DNA of 64,000 nt from Escherichia marmotae (GTDB lineage Bacteria; Pseudomonadota; Gammaproteobacteria; Enterobacterales; Enterobacteriaceae). The translations under genes were made by a program, and so were the position numbers. The notes under the pieces were generated by a model. The model did not search any database, was not told the origin of the DNA, and was given only the letters and a program-made list of their open reading frames with translations. Shown here in pieces: positions 6,918-15,225 of this stretch (the stretch's first letter is position 1; each line of letters opens with the position of its first letter). The DNA is taken from positions 1,798,001 to 1,862,000 of the forward strand of contig NZ_CP025979.1 of assembly GCF_002900365.1 (NCBI RefSeq), read 5' to 3'.

Positions 6918-8246
6918 ATGCTCATTGGACAGGCCCTTGATTTGGTATCCCGTTACGATTCTCTGCGTAACCCACTGACTTCTCTGGGGGATTACCTCGA
7001 CCCCGAACTCATCTCTCGTTGCCTTGCCGAATCAGGTACTGTAACGCTACGCAAGCGCCGTCTTCCCCTCGAAATGATGGTCTGGTGTATTGTTGGCATG
7101 GCGCTTGAGCGTAAAGAACCTCTTCACCAGATTGTGAATCGCCTGGACATCATGCTGCCGGGCAATCGCCCCTTCGTTGCCCCCAGTGCCGTTATTCAGG
7201 CCCGCCAGCGTCTGGGAAGTGAGGCTGTCCGCCGCGTGTTCACGAAAACAGCGCAGCTCTGGCATAACACCACGCCGCATCCGCACTGGTGCGGCCTGAC
7301 CCTGCTGGCCATCGATGGTGTGTTCTGGCGCACACCGGATACACCAGAGAACGATGCAGCCTTCCCCCGCCAGACACATGCCGGGAACCCGGCGCTCTAC
7401 CCGCAGGTCAAAATGGTCTGCCAGATGGAACTGACCAGCCATCTGCTGACGGCTGCAGCCTTCGGCACGATGAAGAACAGCGAAAATGAGCTTGCTGAGC
7501 AACTTATAGAACAAACCGGCGATAACACCCTGACGTTAATGGATAAAGGTTATTACTCACTGGGACTGTTAAATGCCTGGAGCCAGGCGGGAGAACACCG
7601 CCACTGGATGATCCCTCTCAGAAAGGGAGCGCAATATGAAGAGATCAGAAAACTGGGTAAAGGCGATCATCTGGTGAAGCTGAAAACCAGCCCGCAGGCA
7701 CGAAAAAAGTGGCCGGGGCTGGGAAATGAGGTGACAGCCCGCCTGCTGACCGTGACGCGCAAAGGAAAAGTCTGCCATCTGCTGACGTCGATGACGGACG
7801 CCATGCGCTTCCCCGGAGGAGAAATGGCGGATCTGTACAGTCATCGCTGGGAAATCGAACTGGGATACAGGGAGATAAAACAGACGATGCAACTGAGCAG
7901 GCTGACGCTGAGAAGTAAAAAGCCGGAGCTTGTGGAGCAAGAGCTGTGGGGTGTCTTACTGGCTTATAATCTGGTGAGATATCAGATGATTAAAATGGCA
8001 GAACATCTGAAAGGTTACTGGCCGAATCAACTGAGTTTCTCAGAATCATGCGGAATGGTGATGAGAATGCTGATGACATTGCAGGGCGCTTCACCGGGAC
8101 GTATACCGGAGCTGATGCGCGATCTTGCAAGTATGGGACAACTTGTGAAATTACCGACAAGAAGGGAAAGAGCCTTCCCGAGAGTGGTAAAGGAGAGGCC
8201 CTGGAAATACCCCACAGCCCCGAAAAAGAGCCAGTCAGTTGCTTAA
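6918..8246 (+). CDS. insG: IS4 transposase InsG
   Basis: 442 residues, the full IS4 transposase length. The DDE residues sit in LLAIDGVFWRT (about 133), TLMDKGYYS and YSHRWEIELGYREIK. The last shows the IS4-family Y-(2)-R-(3)-E-(6)-K signature. No stop or frameshift. IS1414 sits upstream, 47 bases from the IS4 left end, so the native IS4 promoter may be split. The stop codon lies in the right inverted repeat, and the rihA ATG follows only 18 bases later. Confidence 0.96.
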   Translation: MLIGQALDLVSRYDSLRNPLTSLGDYLDPELISRCLAESGTVTLRKRRLPLEMMVWCIVGMALERKEPLHQIVNRLDIMLPGNRPFVAPSAVIQARQRLGSEAVRRVFTKTAQLWHNTTPHPHWCGLTLLAIDGVFWRTPDTPENDAAFPRQTHAGNPALYPQVKMVCQMELTSHLLTAAAFGTMKNSENELAEQLIEQTGDNTLTLMDKGYYSLGLLNAWSQAGEHRHWMIPLRKGAQYEEIRKLGKGDHLVKLKTSPQARKKWPGLGNEVTARLLTVTRKGKVCHLLTSMTDAMRFPGGEMADLYSHRWEIELGYREIKQTMQLSRLTLRSKKPELVEQELWGVLLAYNLVRYQMIKMAEHLKGYWPNQLSFSESCGMVMRMLMTLQGASPGRIPELMRDLASMGQLVKLPTRRERAFPRVVKERPWKYPTAPKKSQSVA

Positions 8247-8259
8247 CTGACTGGCATTA

Positions 8260-8271
8260 CAACAATGGCAC
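8260..8271. repeat. Right copy of IS4 target-site duplication
   Basis: CAACAATGGCAC, mate of 5500-5511. It supplies the ATG now used by the intact rihA reading frame. Confidence 0.93.
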
Positions 8272-9200
8272 TGCCAATTCTGTTAGATTGCGACCCAGGT
8301 CATGATGACGCTATCGCAATAGTTCTCGCCCTCGCCTCACCAGAGCTTGATGTCAAAGCCATCACATCCTCCGCCGGAAACCAGACGCCCGATAAAACAT
8401 TACGTAATGTTCTGCGTATGCTGACCCTACTTAATCGCACCGATATTCCGGTGGCTGGTGGCGCAGTAAAACCGTTAATGCGTGACTTGATTATCGCGGA
8501 CAATGTGCACGGCGAAAGCGGCCTGGACGGCCCGGCATTGCCGGAACCGGCGTTTGCGCCGCAAAATTGCACGGCGGTGGAGCTGATGGCGAAAACGCTG
8601 CGCGAAAGTGCTGAACCCGTCACGATAGTTTCCACCGGACCACAAACTAACGTTGCGTTGTTGCTCAACAGCCACCCGGAGCTGCATAACAAAATCGCTC
8701 AAATTGTGATTATGGGCGGCGCGATGGGACTCGGTAACTGGACGCCAGCGGCAGAATTTAATATTTACGTTGACCCGGAGGCGGCGGAAATTGTCTTCCA
8801 GTCAGGGATTCCGGTGGTGATGGCTGGTCTGGATGTCACCCACAAAGCGCAAATTCACGTTGAGGATACCGAGCGTTTCCGCGCTATTGGTAACCCTGTT
8901 TCAACCATCGTTGCCGAACTGCTGGATTTCTTCCTCGAATATCACAAAGACGAAAAATGGGGCTTTGTCGGCGCACCGTTGCATGATCCATGCACCATCG
9001 CCTGGCTGCTAAAACCTGAACTGTTTACCACCGTTGAACGCTGGGTTGGTGTCGAAACACAAGGGAAATATACTCAGGGTATGACGGTTGTTGATTATTA
9101 CTATCTCACTGGTAATAAACCAAATACCACCATAATGGTCGATGTGGATCGTCAGGGCTTTGTTGATTTACTGGCCGATCGTCTGAAATTTTACGCTTAA
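8265..9200 (+). CDS. rihA: Pyrimidine-specific ribonucleoside hydrolase RihA
   Basis: 311 residues, full length. Hydrolyses cytidine and uridine to base and ribose. It belongs to the inosine-uridine nucleoside hydrolase family. The Ca-binding N-terminal motif DCDPGHDDAIA (residues 8-18) and the ADNVHGESGL segment are intact, so the protein is unbroken. What is broken is its 5' context: IS4 separates the ATG from its Shine-Dalgarno (now at 5494-5499) and from gltL. Just upstream is the IS4 end (GACTGGCATTACAACA), with no purine-rich site. Translation would depend on weak initiation or on coupling to insG, which stops 18 bases before. Expression is probably low. Confidence 0.93.
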   Translation: MALPILLDCDPGHDDAIAIVLALASPELDVKAITSSAGNQTPDKTLRNVLRMLTLLNRTDIPVAGGAVKPLMRDLIIADNVHGESGLDGPALPEPAFAPQNCTAVELMAKTLRESAEPVTIVSTGPQTNVALLLNSHPELHNKIAQIVIMGGAMGLGNWTPAAEFNIYVDPEAAEIVFQSGIPVVMAGLDVTHKAQIHVEDTERFRAIGNPVSTIVAELLDFFLEYHKDEKWGFVGAPLHDPCTIAWLLKPELFTTVERWVGVETQGKYTQGMTVVDYYYLTGNKPNTTIMVDVDRQGFVDLLADRLKFYA

Positions 9201-9283
9201 TACACGTCATTGATTAAGATCACCACGTGAAAATGGGGTGATCTTACTCTGACTCTCTCTTTTTCCTTCAAGATATAAATGCA

Positions 9284-10954
9284 ATGGATAATGCAGAACT
9301 CGCCATTGGTATCGATCTCGGTACTACCAATAGTTTAATTGCCGTCTGGAAAGGCGGTGCCGCACAATTAATTCCAAATAAATTCGGTGAATATTTAACA
9401 CCATCCATAATTAGCATGGATGAAAATAATCATATTCTGGTCGGAAAACCGGCTGTATCACGGCGCACTTCGCATCCGGATAAAACCGCAGCGTTATTTA
9501 AACGCGCAATGGGCAGTAATACCAACTGGCGGTTAGGCAGCGACACATTTAACGCTCCAGAACTATCCTCTTTGGTATTACGCTCATTAAAAGAAGATGC
9601 CGAAGAATTTCTGCAACGTCCGATTAAAGATGTGGTGATCTCCGTTCCGGCTTATTTCAGCGATGAACAACGCAAGCATACCCGTTTAGCAGCGGAGTTA
9701 GCCGGGTTAAATGCAGCACGCTTAATTAATGAACCCACAGCAGCCGCGATGGCGTATGGCCTGCATACGCAACAAAACACCCGCTCGCTGGTTTTTGATC
9801 TCGGAGGCGGCACGTTTGACGTCACGGTGCTCGAATACGCCACGCCGGTGATTGAAGTTCACGCCTCCGCTGGCGACAACTTCCTTGGTGGCGAAGATTT
9901 TACTCATATGCTGGTGGATGAAGTGTTAAAACGCGCCGCAGTGGCTAAAAACACGCTCAACGAAAGTGAACTGGCGGCGCTGTATGTCTGTGTAGAAGCG
10001 GCAAAATGTGGCAATCAATTACCGCTGCACATTCACTGGCAGTACCAGGAAGAAACGCGGGAGTGCGAATTTTACGAGAACGAACTGGAAGATTTGTGGT
10101 TACCGCTACTCAACCGCTTGCGTGTGCCTATCGAACAGGCATTGCGCGATGCACGTTTGAAACCGAGTCAAATCGACAGTCTGGTGCTGGTTGGTGGCGC
10201 TTCGCAAATGCCATTAGTACAGCGAATTGCGGTACGTCTGTTTGGCAAGTTGCCGTATCAAAGCTACGATCCGAGCACCATTGTCGCATTAGGCGCAGCA
10301 ATCCAGGCCGCCTGCCGCTTACGCAGTGAAGATATTGAAGAAGTGATCCTCACCGATATCTGCCCTTACTCTTTGGGCGTAGAAGTAAACCGTCAGGGGG
10401 TTTCCGGCATTTTCTCACCGATTATTGAACGAAACACGACTGTACCTGTATCGCGTGTAGAAACTTACTCGACCATGCACCCGGAGCAGGATTCAATTAC
10501 GGTTAATGTCTACCAGGGGGAAAACCACAAAGTTAAGAACAATATTCTGGTGGAGTCCTTCGATGTGCCGCTGAAAAAAACCGGCGCTTACCAGTCTATC
10601 GATATTCGTTTTAGCTATGATATCAACGGATTGCTTGAAGTTGACGTGCTTCTGGAAGATGGTAACGTTAAGTCCAGAGTGATTAATCACAGCCCGGTGA
10701 CGTTAAATGCGCAGCAAATAGAAGAGAGTCGGGCGCGGTTATCGGCATTAAAAATTTATCCGCGCGATATGCTTATTAACCGAACTTTTAAAGCCAAACT
10801 GGAAGAGTTATGGGCACGAGCGCTGGGCGATGAAAGAGAAGAGATTGGCCGGGTGATTGCCGATTTTGATGCGGCATTGCAGTCAAACGACATAGCGCGC
10901 GTCGATGAAGTTCGTCGGCGGGCGAGCGATTATCTGGCCATTGAGATCCCTTAA
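9284..10954 (+). CDS. hscC: Hsp70-family chaperone HscC
   Basis: 556 residues, shorter than DnaK (638) as expected for Hsc62. The N-terminal ATPase domain shows the phosphate-binding GIDLGTTNS (residues 8-16), DLGGGTFDVTVL (about 172-183) and VLVGGASQMP (about 302-311). A substrate-binding domain follows from about 370, with a short lid. Its J-protein partner DjlC is encoded convergently just downstream. HscC has been linked to sigma-70 activity and stress, but its clients are not well defined. REP repeats separate the two genes. Confidence 0.96.
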   Translation: MDNAELAIGIDLGTTNSLIAVWKGGAAQLIPNKFGEYLTPSIISMDENNHILVGKPAVSRRTSHPDKTAALFKRAMGSNTNWRLGSDTFNAPELSSLVLRSLKEDAEEFLQRPIKDVVISVPAYFSDEQRKHTRLAAELAGLNAARLINEPTAAAMAYGLHTQQNTRSLVFDLGGGTFDVTVLEYATPVIEVHASAGDNFLGGEDFTHMLVDEVLKRAAVAKNTLNESELAALYVCVEAAKCGNQLPLHIHWQYQEETRECEFYENELEDLWLPLLNRLRVPIEQALRDARLKPSQIDSLVLVGGASQMPLVQRIAVRLFGKLPYQSYDPSTIVALGAAIQAACRLRSEDIEEVILTDICPYSLGVEVNRQGVSGIFSPIIERNTTVPVSRVETYSTMHPEQDSITVNVYQGENHKVKNNILVESFDVPLKKTGAYQSIDIRFSYDINGLLEVDVLLEDGNVKSRVINHSPVTLNAQQIEESRARLSALKIYPRDMLINRTFKAKLEELWARALGDEREEIGRVIADFDAALQSNDIARVDEVRRRASDYLAIEIP

Positions 10955-10962
10955 GCACGGCT

Positions 10963-11060
<98 letters not shown>

Positions 11061-11064
11061 ACAT

Positions 11065-12516
11065 CTAACTGAACAACATCGCAATTTTGCCGAGTGCATA
11101 ACCTATCACCAGCACCGTTAAGCTGATTTTGATAATGCTGATAATGCTCTGTGGTTTTTCAATCTCATCATTCTTCTCTTCATGTTTTTCAGGTATTGGC
11201 TCATCGACATCTTCATCCACCGGCTCCAGCTTCACTTTCGTCAACAGCATACGAGTGATAATCGCTTCTAACGGATGTGCTTCTCCGCATTCCAGCCGCG
11301 CCTTCAGGCGGGCCAGCTTCTCTTGTTTCGGAAACGCTTCCAGCACAACCTGTTCCGCTACCTGATACAGATTCAGTAACGGTGAATCTTGCTCTGTCTC
11401 GCTACCGACTTTTGATTTCCACCACGCCCATGCTTTGCGCTTATAAAACAACGATTCAATAAATGATTGCCCTAAAGACGATAATTTACCGCTATGTAAA
11501 ATTTCCGCCCATAGCAGCCGCGTCCGGGCGCTCTCGCCTGGAACATATTTCAGCGGCTTACCTTGTGCATCAACCATGCTCTGCGCTTCGATAACCATCA
11601 CTAACAGCGCGAAATAATCCGGGCAATGTTGCGCACTCCACTGCAACAACAAATTATCCGCTTGCGTCGATGAATGACTCTCCCAGTATGCACAGAGATC
11701 GGCAAGCAGGCTTTCCCCCTCGCCGCAGTACAACCGTTGTGCACACTGGTAATAACGGGCATCTTCGCTTTCTGGTTCTTCCGCTTGCCACTGTTGGGCT
11801 ACAGGAATGAGTTCCGCCATACCTGTTTGCACCGAGCTGTACCAGCGCAACAGTTTGCGATGTAACTTCGCATCATCAGGAATGAACCACGGACCTTCCA
11901 TCGCTAAAAACGCAGTAACATAGTCAGGATGGTAACGACAGCAGCGTTCCAGCGCGAAGTAATACTCAATAGTCTGGTTTTGTAACGCGACGGGGTATTC
12001 CAGAAGGCTAAGAAAATCGAAACAATCCCCAGCCTGAATAGCTTCAAGAAAAGCCTCCCGCTCTTCTTCATCCATTCCTTCGCTGTCACTAAATGAATGC
12101 CAGTTCAAACGCCCGGCCAGCAAAGAAGCGCAATTTAATGAAAGGTATCGAGCTTCTATGGCGATTGCACACAGCGACCAGCGTAATTGATCCACCTCTT
12201 CCATATTGTAGTTATTTAATTGCTGAATAAATTTCTGCCAGGCGGAGGGCTGAAAACGTTCACTTTCTGAATTCAGTAATGCTCTGAATGCGCTCAGTGC
12301 TTCATGTTCAACTGCGGCGTTGCTCTTTTCATCAACTGATTCTTCTACAGGATTTACCGCCAGTCGCAGCGCCTCTTCATAGGCCTGACGTAATGCTTTA
12401 AACCCTTGCGGATCGGTTTCGGGATGACACAACGGTAAGCGAGCAAGATAAGCCTGACGGATAATATCAATTTGCGTTGTGCTTTCGATTTCGAGAATTT
12501 GCCAACATGTTTTCAT
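11065..12516 (-). CDS. djlC: J-domain co-chaperone DjlC
   Basis: 483 residues. The first 50 or so residues form an atypical J domain (MKTCWQILEI..., with HPETDPQG where the canonical HPD motif would be). A long helical region follows, then a single C-terminal membrane helix near 460-480 (IIKISLTVLVIGYALGKIAM). It is a membrane-anchored J-protein that stimulates HscC. It overlaps ybeU by four bases (ATGA). The paralogue djlB, normally nearby, is only a fragment in this genome, so DjlC is probably the sole partner left for HscC at this locus. Confidence 0.93.
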   Translation of the reverse strand: MKTCWQILEIESTTQIDIIRQAYLARLPLCHPETDPQGFKALRQAYEEALRLAVNPVEESVDEKSNAAVEHEALSAFRALLNSESERFQPSAWQKFIQQLNNYNMEEVDQLRWSLCAIAIEARYLSLNCASLLAGRLNWHSFSDSEGMDEEEREAFLEAIQAGDCFDFLSLLEYPVALQNQTIEYYFALERCCRYHPDYVTAFLAMEGPWFIPDDAKLHRKLLRWYSSVQTGMAELIPVAQQWQAEEPESEDARYYQCAQRLYCGEGESLLADLCAYWESHSSTQADNLLLQWSAQHCPDYFALLVMVIEAQSMVDAQGKPLKYVPGESARTRLLWAEILHSGKLSSLGQSFIESLFYKRKAWAWWKSKVGSETEQDSPLLNLYQVAEQVVLEAFPKQEKLARLKARLECGEAHPLEAIITRMLLTKVKLEPVDEDVDEPIPEKHEEKNDEIEKPQSIISIIKISLTVLVIGYALGKIAMLFS

Positions 12517-13220
12517 AGGTCGCTCACATCCTTAAGCGTTGCCGGGCATTCAGGCTGAACAGTTAATGGCCGCCAGGGAAGCGTGGCATAGAAACGATCG
12601 CTTCCTGCCACCAGTTCTTCAAACATTCGGCTTCCGGCACTATCGTATTTGTACAGGGTTAGCGCCTCGTGTAGCGAAGCGTTGTCTTCACACTGGGAGG
12701 ATTGCCAGTAGAGACGCCCTAACGAATAGGCGGAAAAATAGTGCATCCAACTGTGATAGTAATAGTGTGCCCGAACATAAACGCGCGATTGCAGCCATAA
12801 ACTTTCGTCTTCTGTCAGCCAATTATTGAGTACACCGACGCGCGACAAAAACCCCATCCGAACATAATCCCAGGCTTTGATTCCCCCTTCCCCACAGCAC
12901 ATAGCGGTTTGGGCAACGAATTGGGTATAAATCAACCCGCGTTCGGAGCCACCAGCAATTAATGCTTTCCACTCATCAGGGGAAGAGCGATGCCATGCCA
13001 GATATAAACCAGCTAAATTATTCGCGTGTCCATCATCAGTCATTTGGTAAATAGTCTGAATTAAATCATCACGATTATTTATTCCCCAGGATGATGAGAG
13101 ATCAAATTCTTTTATTCCGGTATACATTTTTGGCGAGTCGTGTGCAGGCTTGCATCCCTGATTAAGAATTTCCATTGGCGTAGAAAGCGCAAATAGAAGG
13201 TGTTGTTCATCCTTATCCAT
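12513..13220 (-). CDS. ybeU: YbeU, DUF1266 protein of unknown function
   Basis: 235 residues, matching E. coli YbeU. It belongs to the DUF1266 family, with conserved features such as SWGINNRDDLIQTIYQM and the tryptophan-rich central part (LAWDYVRMGFLSRVGVLN-like). No signal peptide or membrane helix. It is the first gene of a ybeU-djlC pair with a 4-base overlap, which hints at a link with the HscC/DjlC chaperone system. No function is established. Divergent from ybeT. Confidence 0.9.
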   Translation of the reverse strand: MDKDEQHLLFALSTPMEILNQGCKPAHDSPKMYTGIKEFDLSSSWGINNRDDLIQTIYQMTDDGHANNLAGLYLAWHRSSPDEWKALIAGGSERGLIYTQFVAQTAMCCGEGGIKAWDYVRMGFLSRVGVLNNWLTEDESLWLQSRVYVRAHYYYHSWMHYFSAYSLGRLYWQSSQCEDNASLHEALTLYKYDSAGSRMFEELVAGSDRFYATLPWRPLTVQPECPATLKDVSDL

Positions 13221-13321
13221 TTATTAACAATCCTTTAAGTACATTAACTGACTACTTTTTTATTAATGATGAGTATAAACTTGACGCTTTCAAAAAAAAA
13301 AGAAAATCGAAGCATTGATAA

Positions 13322-13876
13322 ATGAACAAAAAAATATATTTTATATTCGCAATATTTATAGTTGCGGCAATCACTTGTATTAGCCAACCTAAGAAAACGA
13401 CCTTGCGCGATAAAGCTATGGCGAATTATGTCTTTGATTATTTAAGCGCACCGGGCAGCCTTCCGTTTACCACGGCAGCAACGGAACTTTCCGTCATTCA
13501 TGGTCACTCAACATCGCAATATCGCCTTGGCGAATTTTATCTTCATGGTAGTAATGGTAAACCGCTGGATTATGCAATGGCGAGGTACTGGTATGAGCAA
13601 TCGGCGGAACAGGAAAATCCGCGCGCGCAGAGCAAACTAGGGTGGATCTACCTGAAAGGGCTGGGAGTCAAACCCGATACCCGTAAAGCAATTCTCTGGT
13701 ATAAAGAAGCCGCTAAACAAGGGTATGTTCATGCACAATACACATTGGGTTTGATCTACAGAAACGGCACAGGCATAAACGTCAATAATTATGAAGCCCG
13801 CAAATGGTTGAAACTGGCAGCGGAACAACATTATAAAAATGCGGAAGAATTACTTGCAGAGCTTCCCGCACATTAA
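13322..13876 (+). CDS. ybeT: YbeT, exported Sel1-repeat protein
   Basis: 184 residues. The N-terminal hydrophobic segment (residues 5-20, IYFIFAIFIVAAITCISQP) is a signal peptide or anchor. Three Sel1-like (TPR-related) repeats follow, marked by YRLGEFYLHG, SKLGWIYLKGLGV and YTLGLIYRNGTGI, each with a WYEQSAEQ/WYKEAAKQ/WLKLAAEQ helix. Such proteins scaffold protein contacts; its partner is unknown. It sits among the chaperone-related genes. The codon context is AT-rich at the 5' end. Confidence 0.9.
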   Translation: MNKKIYFIFAIFIVAAITCISQPKKTTLRDKAMANYVFDYLSAPGSLPFTTAATELSVIHGHSTSQYRLGEFYLHGSNGKPLDYAMARYWYEQSAEQENPRAQSKLGWIYLKGLGVKPDTRKAILWYKEAAKQGYVHAQYTLGLIYRNGTGINVNNYEARKWLKLAAEQHYKNAEELLAELPAH

Positions 13877-13892
13877 GATTTTTATCAGCCAA

Positions 13893-14240
13893 CTAAATGG
13901 AGAATGCAACGGGTAAATACAGGATGGTCTGGAAGTTAAAAACATTACCCCTGGCAATGGCATATAAAAAGGATTCCAGTTCTTTTTCGTCTATTATCCC
14001 GGCATTTTCCTCCTGCAACCACCGCACTCTTTCTGCTAATAACACGACATACTCGAAAGATAAATAGGCAGCATTCATGGTTATCCTGCACAGCAACCAG
14101 CGTAACTTATCAATCTCTTCCATTGAGCAATAATTTAATTGATGAATGAATCGCTGCCAGGTGGACTGCTTAAATCGTTCCTCATCCGAGGATAATAATG
14201 CGCGAAATGCCAGCAAAATTTCATGTTCTGCAATTTCAGT
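13893..14240 (-). pseudogene. djlB: djlB remnant (internal fragment)
   Basis: About 115 codons (EIAEHEILLAFRALLSS ... LYLPVAFSI then stop) align to residues of about 70-167 of DjlC in this same window (for example AFRALLNSESERFQPS versus AFRALLSSDEERFKQS, and MEEVDQLRW versus MEEIDKLRW). There is no start codon with a J domain: upstream of 14240 the frame hits a stop. The last two-thirds, including the membrane helix, are missing. This is the position of djlB in E. coli. The fragment cannot encode a J-protein. Confidence 0.85.
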
Positions 14241-14259
14241 GTATTAAGAACATGCATTA

Positions 14260-14434
14260 GCAGCCAATTTGCCGGGGCGCATTCTCGACGATACAACCCC
14301 CCTAAATATGAAGAAGCGGTTGACTGGTAAAGGCTGTCGATCTCCGACAGGCTCTCAACTTGTACCGTAAAGTTCAGTCATCCGCTACAAGAGATGTCAG
14401 TAAAGAAATCCGTGAGATTGAAAATTTACTGTAG
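14260..14434 (+). pseudogene. ybeQ: ybeQ remnant (two fused pieces)
   Basis: Two pieces of the Sel1-repeat gene ybeQ remain. Bases 14260-14327 read, with one frameshift in a run of six C, as AANLPGRILDDTTP then PKYEEAVDW, an internal Sel1 unit. Bases 14336-14434 read VDLRQALNLYRKVQSS and on to a TAG stop, which I recognise as the YbeQ C-terminus. Most repeats and the start are gone. The neighbouring ybeR, normally between djlB and ybeQ, is entirely absent, so the scar joins djlB directly to ybeQ. Confidence 0.8.
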
Positions 14435-14450
14435 AGATAAAAACAGATAA

Positions 14451-14475
14451 GGGTCGGACGATTTTCATTCGACCC
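14451..14475. terminator. Hairpin between the ybeQ remnant and ybeL
   Basis: Stem GGGTCG / CGACCC with a 13-base loop, 16 bases after the ybeQ stop and before the convergent ybeL. Likely a shared terminator for the convergent genes, though it lacks a long U-run. Confidence 0.45.
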
Positions 14476-14508
14476 AAATTATCTTTATTACTGTGCGAAA
14501 TCAGACTA

Positions 14509-14991
14509 TTACGGCTCGAACGGGCGTCTCTGGAACTGGTCGTGGCCGCATTTCGGGCATAGCGTCAGCACTTCCGGCGTGTAGATTGGGAGATGAAAAT
14601 GACATTTCTCGCAGACCAGATTCCCCAGCCCTACCACTTCTCCGCTGTGGTAAACCCCGTGATGGTTGAGATCCTGGAAAACTTCGCGCCACTCAAGCTG
14701 CGTTTTATCGGTGATATCCGCCAGCTCCTGCCACAAGCTTTCTTTAATCACCCGCATAAAAACACTGTCAGATTCTTCTTTCAGACTCTCTTCATAGCTC
14801 ATAGCGAACTCTTCCAGGTCACGTCTGACGGCGCGTGTCAGTTCATCGACCTCGGTTCGCGTTAACTCCCCTGTTTTTATTACGCGCTCGCGCGCCTGTT
14901 CTACCAGCGCGTCGATATCACGCTCGCCATTGCGCAGGCGTTCGCTCAGTGACGCGACCAGTTCACGGTAATATTGAGCAACCTTGTTCAT
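14509..14991 (-). CDS. ybeL: YbeL, DUF1451 zinc-ribbon protein
   Basis: 160 residues, identical in length to E. coli YbeL. The N-terminal part is strongly helical and charged (RERVIKTGELTRTEVDELT). The C-terminus has a zinc ribbon built from CEKCHFHLP and CPKCGHDQF (about residues 127-152). Cytoplasmic, no signal peptide. No biochemical function is established for this family. It is divergent from leuS across a 234-base gap. Confidence 0.92.
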   Translation of the reverse strand: MNKVAQYYRELVASLSERLRNGERDIDALVEQARERVIKTGELTRTEVDELTRAVRRDLEEFAMSYEESLKEESDSVFMRVIKESLWQELADITDKTQLEWREVFQDLNHHGVYHSGEVVGLGNLVCEKCHFHLPIYTPEVLTLCPKCGHDQFQRRPFEP

Positions 14992-15225
14992 CGTTTCATC
15001 TCCCCGGTCGTTAACTGACTATAATAATAGACGTTCTTTGTTCCTTACTTTGCTAATACGCCCACAAACTCTGTAAATTAATGTATGAATAATCCGGGCA
15101 TCATTTCAACGTCGAGTGCGCGAAAGGCTGTTTTGACGCGGACGTTTGGGCTATGCTATGCGGATCTGAAAAACCACCTCAACGCTACATTTGTAGCCGT
15201 ATTGAAAACAGGACCACTGGCTGCC

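Larger units (their letters stand above)
5512..8259 (+). mobile_element. IS4 insertion (interrupted by IS1414)
   Basis: Terminal inverted repeats at 5512-5529 (TAATGCCGATCAGTTAAG) and 8242-8259 match at 16 of 18 positions. They flank the IS4 transposase gene insG. Removing the inner IS1414 and one copy of its 8-base duplication leaves 1425 bases, essentially the known IS4 length of 1426. The 12-base duplications on either side show a simple transposition, and the outer element still has both ends and an uninterrupted transposase frame. Confidence 0.95.

Noticed and set aside
15085..15225. 47-codon N-terminal extension of leuS
   Set aside because: The conserved LeuS N-terminus begins at MQEQYRPEEIESKVQ (15226), and the extension has no family support.
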